From the NCBI GenBank assembly GCA_964019425.1, contig OZ025795.1, positions 810,001 through 874,000 on the forward strand: a DNA stretch of 64,000 nucleotides, given 5' to 3'. Below are positions 31,001-40,823 of this stretch, one piece after another. The stretch comes from Flectonema sp. DT1601. Its lineage: Eukaryota > Euglenozoa > Diplonemea > Diplonemida > Diplonemidae. The notes beneath the pieces were generated by a model. That model searched no databases and was not told where the DNA came from. It saw only the letters and a program-made list of their open reading frames with translations. Every line of letters starts with the position of its first letter. Within the stretch, counting starts at the first letter, position 1. A program made the position numbers and the translations under genes.

Positions 31001-34000
31001 TTTCAGTTTCGAGATTCTATTCTTCTTCTTCGAAATCTTCTCAGAAGCATTTTCAGACTCCTCAGTCAGTTTCTTCACTTCCTCCTCAAGTTCTGATATC
31101 TTTCTACCGTCGGCGTCACGGTTCTTGTCAGAAGTGTCTTTCAAGTCATCAATCTTTTCCTCAAGTGATTTCATGCCGTCTTTCAGTTTCGAGATTTTAC
31201 TCTTCTTCTTCGAAATCTTCTCAGAAACATTTTTAGACTCCTCAGTCAGTTTCTTAACTTCCTCCTCAAGTTCTGATATCTTGCTTTCATCAGCATCACG
31301 AGTTTCGTCGGAAACCTTTTTAGATTCGTCGATCTGTTCCTCAAGCGATTTTATCTTCTCAGCAGAAGTCTCTTCCGATTCCTTAACTCCCTCTTTCAGT
31401 TGATTGATTTCTTCATTAAGTTCGGAGATCTGCCTCTTGTCGATTTCATGTGCATCGTCAGCAGAACTCTTGAGAGACTCAATCTCACTTTCGAGTGAAG
31501 AAACATTCTCCGACTTCTCATCGAACTTCTTCTGAAGTTCCGAAATCTGATCCTCCAAATCACAAATCTTACTACTCTTCGTATCATTCTCTGAAGTGTG
31601 AAGTTCTCGAGATTCTTCAACAGATTGCTTCAGAGACGAGATCTCTTCTTCGAGGGATTTGCTGCTCTCCTTTAATTTTGAGATTTTATTCTTCTTCTTC
31701 GAAATCTTCTCAGAAGTATTTTCAGACTCCTCAGTCAGTTTCTTCACTTCCTCCTCAAGTTCTGATATCTTGCTTCCATCAGCATCACGAGTTTCTTCGG
31801 AAGCCTTTTTAGATTCGTCGATCTGTTCCTCAAGCGATTTTATCTTCTCAGCAGAAGTCTCTTCCGATTCCTTAACTCCCTCTTTCAGTTGATTGATTTC
31901 TTCATTAAGTTCGGAGATCTGCTTCTTGTCGATTTTATGTGCATTGTCAGCAGAACTCTTGAGAGACTCAATCTCACTTTCGAGTGAAGAAACATTCTCC
32001 GACTTCTCATCGAACTTCTTCTGAAGTTCCGAAATCTGATCTTCCAAATCACAAATCTTACTACTCTTCGTATCATTCTCTGAAGTGTGAAGTTCTCGAG
32101 ATTCTTCAACAGATTGCTTCAGAGACGAGATCTCTTCTTCGAGGGATTTGTTGCTCTCCTTAAATTTTGAGATTTTATTCTTCTTCCTCGAAATCTTCTC
32201 AGAAGCATTTTCAGACACCTCAGTCAGTTTCTTTACTTCCTCCTCAAGTTCTGATATCTTGCTTCCATCAGCATCACGGGTCTTGTCAGAAGTGTCTTTC
32301 AAGTCATCAATCTTTTCCTCAAGTGATTTCATGCCGTCTTTCAGTTTCGAGATTTTACTCTTCTTCTTCACAATCTTCTCAGAAGCATTTTCAGATTCTT
32401 CAGTCAGTTTCTTAACTTCCTCCTCAAGTTCTGATATCTTGCTTCCATCAGCATCACGAGTTTCGTCGGAAGCCTTTTTAGATTCGTCGATCTGTTCCTC
32501 AAGCGATTTTATCTTCTCAGCAGAAGTCTCTTCCGATTCCTTAACTCCCTCTTTTAGTTGATTGATTTCTTCATTAAGTTCGGAGATCTGCTTCTTGTCG
32601 ATTTCATGTGCATCGTCAGCAGAACTCTTGAGAGACTCAATCTCACTTTCGAGTGAAGAAACATTCTCCGACTTCTCATCGAACTTCTTCTGAAGTTCCG
32701 AAATCTGATCTTCCAAATCACAAATCTTACTACTCTTCGTATCATTCTCTGAAGTGTGAAGTTCTCGAGATTCTTCAACAGATTGCTTCAGAGACGAGAT
32801 CTCTTCTTCGAGGGATTTGCTGCTCTCCTTTAATTTTGAGATTTTATTCTTCTTCTTCGAAATCTTCTCAGAAGTATTTTCAGACTCCTCAGTCAGTTTC
32901 TTAACTTCCTCTTCAAGTTCTGATATCTTGCTTTCATCAGCATCACGAGTTTCGTCGGAAACCTTTTTAGATTCGTCGATCTGTTCCTCAAGCGATTTTA
33001 TCTTCTCAGCAGAAGTCTCTTCCGATTCCTTAACTCCCTCTTTCAGTTGATTGATTTCTTCATTAAGTTCGGAGATCTGCCTCTTGTCGATTTCATGTGC
33101 ATCGTCAGCAGAACTCTTGAGAGACTCAATCTCACTTTCGAGTGAAGAAACATTCTCCGACTTCTCATCGAACTTCTTCTGAAGTTCCGAAATCTGATCC
33201 TCCAAATCACAAATCTTACTACTCTTCGTATCATTCTCTGAAGTGTGAAGTTCTCGAGATTCTTCAACAGATTGCTTCAGAGACGAGATCTCTTCTTCGA
33301 GGGATTTGCTGCTCTCCTTTAATTTTGAGATTTTATTCTTCTTCTTCGAAATCTTCTCAGAAGTATTTTCAGACTCCTCAGTCAGTTTCTTCACTTCCTC
33401 CTCAAGTTCTGATATCTTGCTTCCATCAGCATCACGAGTTTCTTCGGAAGACTTTTTAGATTCGTCGATCTGTTCCTCAAGCGATTTTATCTTCTCAGCA
33501 GAAGTCTCTTCCGATTCCTTAACTCCCTCTTTTAGTTGATTGATTTCTTCATTAAGTTCGGAGATCTGCTTCTTGTCGATTTCATGTGCATCGTCAGCAG
33601 AACTCTTGAGAGACTCAATCTCACTTTCGAGTGAAGAAACATTCTCCGACTTCTCATCGAACTTCTTCTGAAGTTCCGAAATCTGATCTTCCAAATCACA
33701 AATCTTACTACTCTTCGTATCATTCTCTGAAATGTGAAGTTCTCGAGATTCTTCAACAGATTGCTTCAGAGACGAGATCTCTTCTTCGAGGGATTTGCTG
33801 CTCTCCTTTAATTTTGAGATTTTACTCTTCTTCTTCGAAATCTTCTCAGAAGCATTTTCAGACTCCTCAGTCAGTTTCTTAACTTCCCCCTCAAGTTCTG
33901 ATATCTTGCTTTCATCAGCATCACGGTTCTTGTCAGAAGTGTCTTTCAAGTCATCAATTTTTTCCTCAAGTGATTTCATGCCGTCTTTCAGTTTCGAGAT

Positions 34001-37000
34001 TCTATTCTTCTTCTTCGAAATCTTCTCAGAAGCATTTTCAGACTCCTCAGTCAGTTTCTTCACTTCCTCCTCAAGTTCTGATATCTTTCTACCGTCGGCG
34101 TCACGGTTCTTGTCAGAAGTGTCTTTCAAGTCATCAATCTTTTCCTCAAGTGATTTCATGCCGTCTTTCAGTTTCGAGATTTTACTCTTCTTCTTCGAAA
34201 TCTTCTCAGAAACATTTTTAGACTCCTCAGTCAGTTTCTTAACTTCCTCCTCAAGTTCTGATATCTTGCTTTCATCAGCATCACGAGTTTCGTCGGAAAC
34301 CTTTTTAGATTCGTCGATCTGTTCCTCAAGCGATTTTATCTTCTCAGCAGAAGTCTCTTCCGATTCCTTAACTCCCTCTTTCAGTTGATTGATTTCTTCA
34401 TTAAGTTCGGAGATCTGCCTCTTGTCGATTTCATGTGCATCGTCAGCAGAACTCTTGAGAGACTCAATCTCACTTTCGAGTGAAGAAACATTCTCCGACT
34501 TCTCATCGAACTTCTTCTGAAGTTCCGAAATCTGATCTTCCAAATCACAAATCTTACTACTCTTCGTATCATTCTCTGAAGTGTGAAGTTCTCGAGATTC
34601 TTCAACAGATTGCTTCAGAGACGAGATCTCTTCTTCGAGGGATTTGTTGCTCTCCTTTAATTTTGAGATTTTACTCTTCTTCTTCGAAATCTTCTCAGAA
34701 GCATTTTCAGACTCCTCAGTCAGTTTCTTAATTTCCTCTTCAAGTTCTGATATCTTGCTTCCATCAGCATCACGAGTTTCTTCGGAAGCCTTTTTAGATT
34801 CGTCGATCTGTTCCTCAAGCGATTTTATCTTCTCAGCAGAAGTCTCTTCCGATTCCTTAACTCCCTCTTTCAGTTGATTGATTTCTTCATTAAGTTCGGA
34901 GATCTGCCTCTTGTAGATTTCATTTGCATCGTCAGCAGAACTCTTGAGAGACTCAATCTCACTTTCGAGTGAAGAAACATTCTCCGACTTCTCATCGAAC
35001 TTCTTCTGAAGTTCCGAAATCTGATCCTCCAAATCACAAATCTTACTACTCTTCGTATCATTCTCTGAAGTGTGAAGTTCTCGAGATTCTTCAACAGATT
35101 GCTTCAGAGACGAGATCTCTTCTTCGAGGGATTTGTTGCTCTCCTTTAATTTTGAGATTTTACTCTTCTTCTTCGAAATCTTCTCAGAAGCATTTTCAGA
35201 CTCCTCAGTCAGTTTCTTCACTTCCTCCTCAAGTTCTGATATCTTGCTTCCATCAGCATCACGGTTCTTGTCAGAAGTGTCTTTCAAGTCATCAATCTTT
35301 TCCTCAAGTGATTTCATGCCGTCTTTCAGTTTCGAGATTTTACTCTTCTTCTTCGAAATCTTCTCAGAAGCATTTTCAGACTCCTCAGTCAGTTTCTTAA
35401 CTTCCTCCTCAAGTTCTGATATCTTGCTTCCATCAGCATCACGAGTTTCGTCGGAAGCCTTTTTAGATTCGTCGATCTGTTCCTCAAGCGATTTTATCTT
35501 CTCAGCAGAAGTCTCTTCCGATTCCTTAACTCCCTCTTTTAGTTGATTGATTTCTTCATTAAGTTCGGAGATCTGCTTCTTGTCGATTTCATGTGCATCG
35601 TCAGCAGAACTCTTGAGAGACTCAATCTCACTTTCGAGTGAAGAAACATTCTCCGACTTCTCATCGAACTTCTTCTGAAGTTCCGAAATCTGATCTTCCA
35701 AATCACAAATCTTACTACTCTTCGTATCATTCTCTGAAGTGTGAAGTTCTCGAGATTCTTCAACAGATTGCTTCAGAAACGAGATCTCTTCTTCGAGGGA
35801 TTTGTTGCTCTCCTTAAATTTTGAGATTTTATTCTTCTTCCTCGAAATCTTCTCAGAAGCATTTTCAGACTCCTCAGTCAGTTTCTTTACTTCCTCCTCA
35901 AGTTCTGATATCTTGCTTTCATCAGCATCACGGTTCTTGTCAGAAGTGTCTTTCAAGTCATCAATCTTTTCCTCAAGTGATTTCATGCCGTCTTTCAGTT
36001 TCGAGATTTTACTCTTCTTCTTCACAATCTTCTCAGAAGCATTTTCAGATTCTTCAGTCAGTTTCTTAACTTCCTCCTCAAGTTCTGATATCTTGCTTCC
36101 ATCAGCATCACGAGTTTCTTCGGAAGCCTTTTTAGATTCGTCGATCTGTTCCTCAAGCGATTTTATCTTCTCAGCAGAAGTCTCTTCCGATTCCTTAACT
36201 CCCTCTTTCAGTTGATTGATTTCTTCATTAAGTTCGGAGATCTGCCTCTTGTCGATTTCATGTGCATCGTCAGCAGAACTCTTGAGAGACTCAATCTCAC
36301 TTTCGAGTGAAGAAACATTCTCCGACTTCTCATCGAACTTCTTCTGAAGCTCAGAAATCTGATCTTCCAAATCACTAATCTTACTACTCTTCGTATCATT
36401 CTCTGAAGTGTGAAGTTCTCGAGATTCTTCAACAGATTGCTTCAGAGACGAGATCTCCTCTTCGAGGGATTTGTTGCTCTCCTTTAATTTTGAGATTTTA
36501 TTCTTCTTCTTCGAAATCTTCTCAGAAGCATTTTCAGACTCCTCAGTCAGTTTCTTCACTTCCTCCTCAAGTTCTGATATCTTGCTTCCATCAGCATCAC
36601 GGGTCTTGTCAGAAGTGTCTTTCAAGTCATCAATCTTTTCCTCAAGTGATTTCATGCAGTCTTTCAGTTTCGAGATTTTACTCTTCTTCTTCGAAATCTT
36701 CTCAGAAGCATTTTCAGACTCCTCAGTCAGTTTCTTAACTTCCTCCTCAAGTTCTGATATCTTGCTTCCATCAGCATCACGAGTTTCGTCGGAAGCCTTT
36801 TTAGATTCGTCGATCTGTTCCTCAAGCGATTTTATCTTCTCAGCAGAAGTCTCTTCCGATTCCTTAACTCCCTCTTTTAGTTGATTGATTTCTTCATTAA
36901 GTTCGGAGATCTGCTTCTTGTCGATTTTATGTGCATCGTCAGCAGAACTCTTGAGAGACTCAATCTCACTTTCGAGTGAAGAAACATTCTCCGACTTCTC

Positions 37001-39046
37001 ATCGAACTTCTTCTGAAGTTCCGAAATCTGATCCTCCAAATCACAAATCTTACTACTCTTCGTATCATTCTCTGAAGTGTGAAGTTCTCGAGATTCTTCA
37101 ACAGATTGCTTCAGAGACGAGATCTCTTCTTCGAGGGATTTGCTGCTCTCCTTTAATTTTGAGATTTTATTCTTCTTCTTCGAAATCTTCTCAGAAGTAT
37201 TTTCAGACTCCTCAGTCAGTTTCTTCACTTCCTCCTCAAGTTCTGATATCTTGCTTCCATCAGCATCACGAGCTTCTTCGGAAGCCTTTTTAGATTCGTC
37301 GATCTGTTCCTCAAGCGATTTTATCTTCTCAGCAGAAGTCTCTTCCGATTCCTTAACTCCCTCTTTCAGTTGATTGATTTCTTCATTAAGTTCGGAGATC
37401 TGCTTCTTGTCGATTTTATGTGCATCGTCAGCAGAACTCTTGAGAGACTCAATCTCACTTTCGAGTGAAGAAACATTCTCCGACTTCTCATCGAACTTCT
37501 TCTGAAGTTCCGAAATCTGATCTTCCAAATCACTAATCTTACTACTCTTCGTATCATTCTCTGAAGTGTGAAGTTCTCGAGATTCTTCAACAGATTGCTT
37601 CAGAGACGAGATCTCTTCTTCGAGGGATTTGTTGCTCTCCTTAAATTTTGAGATTTTATTCTTCTTCCTCGAAATCTTCTCAGAAGCATTTTCAGACACC
37701 TCAGTCAGTTTCTTTACTTCCTCCTCAAGTTCTGATATCTTGCTTCCATCAGCATCACGGGTCTTGTCAGAAGTGTCTTTCAAGTCATCAATCTTTTCCT
37801 CAAGTGATTTCATGCCGTCTTTCAGTTTCGAGATTTTACTCTTCTTCTTCACAATCTTCTCAGAAGCATTTTCAGATTCTTCAGTCAGTTTCTTAACTTC
37901 CTCCTCAAGTTCTGATATCTTGCTTCCATCAGCATCACGAGTTTCTTCGGAAGCCTTTTTAGATTCGTCGATCTGTTCCTCAAGCGATTTTATCTTCTCA
38001 GCAGAAGTCTCTTCCGATTCCTTAACTCCCTCTTTCAGTTGATTGATTTCTTCATTAAGTTCGGAGATCTGCTTCTTGTCGATTTTATGTGCATCGTCAG
38101 CAGAACTCTTGAGAGACTCAATCTCACTTTCGAGTGAAGAAACATTCTCCAACTTCTCATCGAACTTCTTCTGAAGTTCCGAAATCTGATCTTCCAAATC
38201 ACTAATCTTACTTTTCTTCGTATCATTCGCTGAAGTGTGAAGTTCTCGAGATTCTTCAACAGATTGCTTCAGAGACGAGATCTCTTCTTCGAGGGATTTG
38301 TTGCTCTCCTTTAATTTTGAGATTTTACTCTTCTTCTTCGAAATCTTCTCAGAAGCACTTTCAGACTCCTCAGTCAGTTTCTTAACTTCCTCTTCAAGTT
38401 CTGATATCTTGCTTCCATCAGCATCACGAGTTTCATTGGAAGTCGTTTTAGATTCTTCGATCTGTTCCTCAAGTAATTTGATGTCGATTCTAAGTTTTGA
38501 TATCTCGTCTTGTTTCTTTGTTATTGTCTCAGAAGAAACTTCTGATTCTTCAATCAGCTGTTTAATTTGTTCCTCAAGTTCTGTAGTATTGACGCTAGTG
38601 ATGTCATGTGAAGCCAGTTGTTCTTCGAGGGATTGTATCTTTTTAGAAGAGTCACTGGAAGATTGCTCATGAGAGGCATTCTGTACTGTGAGATTATTGA
38701 TTTTTGTTTCTAACTGAGAATTCTGATTACGAAAGTCATCAACAGTAGTAGTCAACGACTGAATTTCAGATTCCAGAGAAGTGTTACTCGCTGTTTCTGC
38801 TGCTTTTATTAAGCCCTGAAGAGTTAACTGACTGTTGTAAGGTTCCAAAACTGACGTGTGTTTCCTTTCCAAAAGGAAGTTGTTGTGATTTCTAAATATT
38901 TTTGATATAACTCCCAAATCATGAACAACTTTATTAGTTTCGTTATCACTTGGAATACCTTCAGCTAACTGTCTGTTTTCAGTAAGGAGGGTTTCAAGAA
39001 CAGACATAATTTGATGCATATCCTCCCGCAGTCTGCGGAAGGACAT
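25039..39046 (-). CDS. Giant repetitive coiled-coil protein with C-terminal ankyrin repeats
   Basis: Exons 39046-25717, 25642-25478 and 25412-25039 join in frame to 13,869 nt (4,622 aa). Residues 1-200 are a non-repetitive helical start. About 200-3760 is a tandem array of a 163-residue module (KISELEEEVKKLTEE..., then ISSLKQSVEESRELH, ICDLEDQISELQKK, ISELNEEINQLKEG and KIKSLEEQIDESKK) in 18 copies, with about 10 interspersed copies of a 60-residue module (ending EKIDDLKDTSDK). About 3760-4300 is further coiled coil without repeats, 4320-4455 is Ser/Pro-rich, and 4456-4622 has four to five ankyrin repeats (FTALHAASRYGHLEICKLLL, ATPLHWAVEHGHVEIVKLLL). A single extended coiled coil of this size would be hundreds of nm long. 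It is probably a cytoskeletal or flagellar scaffold, as inference. The start lies 103 bp after the SufE-like stop. Confidence 0.85.
25413..25477 (-). other. Intron 2 of the coiled-coil/ankyrin gene (65 nt)
   Basis: Donor AGTG|GTATGTGTGAG at 25477 and acceptor CACACAACAG at 25413. Joining restores a perfect ankyrin unit (SSSG-FTALHAASRYGH). Confidence 0.85.
25643..25716 (-). other. Intron 1 of the coiled-coil/ankyrin gene (74 nt)
   Basis: Donor GAAG|GTATGTCATG at 25716 and acceptor ACTCAAATAAAG at 25643. Joining gives LLEG-LTQSNPPPA and the total length is a multiple of three. Confidence 0.7.
27760..38440 (-). repeat. Coding tandem array, 489-bp and 180-bp modules
   Basis: 18 repeat units are spaced 489, 669 or 849 bp apart, that is 489 plus zero, one or two 180-bp modules. 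Unit starts, read from equivalent points on the plus strand, are 27922, 28411, 28900, 29389, 29878, 30547, 31396, 31885, 32554, 33043, 33532, 34381, 34870, 35539, 36208, 36877, 37366 and 38035. Units differ by only a few substitutions. Confidence 0.9.
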
Positions 39047-39149
39047 CTTTAGTGGTGTCAGCGACCTACAGAAAAAGAACTAATTAAACAAAATAAAGAA
39101 GCGTATCTAAATCACTACTAACACGAAGCGAATTCCTACATGTGAAATA

Positions 39150-39578
39150 TTATTTGAACTCAATCAGCTGAGTTCTTATTAAAGACAACATTGAAGATAA
39201 ACCAATAGATCGAAGCATTGACAATCCTAATGTCTTTGGTAAATCATCGTGATGAGATTCAATAAATGAAATAGCATCTTTCCTCTTCGATCCATTTATA
39301 ATTGCGGCAACTAACCCAGCTGCTCCTTTACTGATTAATGCATCTGAATGGCCTGAGATGTACACCCTGTCTGATTTTACTGTACTTCTGATGTATGTTT
39401 CACTTAAACATCCAGTTACCCTGTTAGTAGGTATTCGGTGTTTACTTTCTAAGCAATCAAGAGTTCCTCCAAAACTAATCAATTTCGAATATATGTCAGT
39501 GGTACCAGTTCCTAGTAGTTGTAGCAGATTATTCTTCTTAAACTCTAAGGAACTTTTCGAAGCAGGTACGGCAGCCAT
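39150..39578 (-). CDS. SufE-like sulfur acceptor protein
   Basis: 142 aa. SufE takes the persulfide sulfur from the cysteine desulfurase SufS and passes it to the SufBCD scaffold for Fe-S cluster assembly. The catalytic Cys is at 57 in RVTGCLSETYI (family pattern VxGCxSxxW; here Tyr replaces Trp). Also present are SGHSDALISKGAAGLVAAII and the C-terminal LGLSMLRSIGLSSMLSLIRTQL. Length matches bacterial SufE (about 138-147 aa). There is no N-terminal targeting extension, unlike plastid forms, so a cytosolic place is suggested unless an upstream exon is missing. It lies 103 bp upstream of the giant coiled-coil gene. Confidence 0.8.
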   Translation of the reverse strand: MAAVPASKSSLEFKKNNLLQLLGTGTTDIYSKLISFGGTLDCLESKHRIPTNRVTGCLSETYIRSTVKSDRVYISGHSDALISKGAAGLVAAIINGSKRKDAISFIESHHDDLPKTLGLSMLRSIGLSSMLSLIRTQLIEFK

Positions 39579-40823
39579 ACTTTTAGGGATGTGGAGGAGG
39601 TCAATTCATTTCCTGAACAACAGTTTAAGTTATCATAAATAGTGAGAAGATAAAATAAAACTTAATAAAAGGAACTTTCTAAAGCAATCAAAACGCCAAG
39701 CACGTCAGATACCACTTCTCTCGGTATTAAATCTGTTATAAGAAAATACAAATAGCATCACGTAAAATTTGTTTTTTGATTTTTTTTTCCTTGAGCGATA
39801 AAAAATAAGACTCACTTCTTTAAAAAAAATAAGAAAAAAAAGTGTAAGAACGGGTATGTGGGTAGTGGGTCATGCTGTGAGTGAAGATTCGTTCACAACA
39901 TAATTTAGACCCCCCAAAGTAGGTTCGGAAGTATGAAAGCAACCGAAATGGGGAACCAAATTCAATAATTTCCCCCCCCCTTCCGTTACATTATGCAAAT
40001 ACGAATAAAGATTTTTAAAAAAAAAAAAAGAGAATAAATCATCACTATCAATAATAACTAATATAACAAAAACTTAATGAACAAACGCCTCACCGCACTT
40101 CACCTCAACACAATAGGGTGTAAATGGTTAATATTTCAGCTGCTTTTTTCACTTCTCAAAAAGGAACTGATGCTCTGATAAAGATGGCAATAATTAAATA
40201 TAAGCCCAATCCTTCTCTGAAATCATCAGAGAAGGAGAAAGACATCATAGGTGCATGTTTACTACTAAAAGAGACCACATCAATCACGAACAGTATCTCA
40301 GATTATAAGCAAAGCCCTCTCTGGAAAGAGAAAACTGACATCCACAACATTCGGATTACCCTCTGGATTTGTAAGTGCCAGAAGAGCATGATTTATATAA
40401 ATGATTATTCAGATTAGCATTATATTTCATGGACGCAGACAGACGGATTCTGTCGCACGAGGGAATATAACTCATGACCATAAGAAATAACGGTTTTCAA
40501 TCTGAATAGTTTCTTCTCCGACTACGTCGGTACAAAAAAAAAAAATATTTCGGAATGCCCCGAGAAAACTGCAATTCGTAAAAATAATCGAAACACCAAA
40601 ATAGTTATTAAGAAAATAATTGACCGACTTCAAGCATATGTGGTCTTCTCTTAGAAGGATAGAGGGCGTTGCCGTCGAATATATTTATTCGTTCTCATAA
40701 AAGAATAGTAGCAAAGTCTTTGACAATTAATTTAAAAAAAAAAAAAAAAGAATTAAGGCAGTATACCTTTTTTTTTTGAGTACTACAAAACAAAACAAAA
40801 CAAAACTAACAAAACAAAAACAA
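39579..40823. other. Spacer with repeat A copy
   Basis: Upstream of the SufE-like gene. It contains short A- and C-runs (40017-40030 and 39970-39980), repeat A copy 5 and an A-run at 40735-40749. A plus-strand open frame at 40124-40417 ends inside the repeat and lacks protein character. Confidence 0.5.
40408..40532 (+). repeat. Repeat family A, copy 5
   Basis: Diverged left half (ATTCAGATTAGCATTATATTT and CGCAGACAG), then ATGACCATAAGAAATAACGG, TCAATCTGAATAGTTTCTTC, the hairpin CCGACTACGTCGG and GTACAAAAAAAAAAAA. It is about 125 bp with an A-tail. Confidence 0.75.

Noticed and set aside
27760-38440. CRISPR-like or satellite array
   Set aside because: Units are long, coding, contiguous and without spacers; the reading frame is kept across all of them.
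27423-38672. Dozens of 70-200 codon frames on both strands inside the coiled-coil array
   Set aside because: They recur with the 489-bp and 180-bp periods and are shadows of the real minus-strand frame.
40124-40417. 97-codon plus-strand frame
   Set aside because: Against the direction of every other gene, ends within repeat A copy 5, and shows no recognisable motif.
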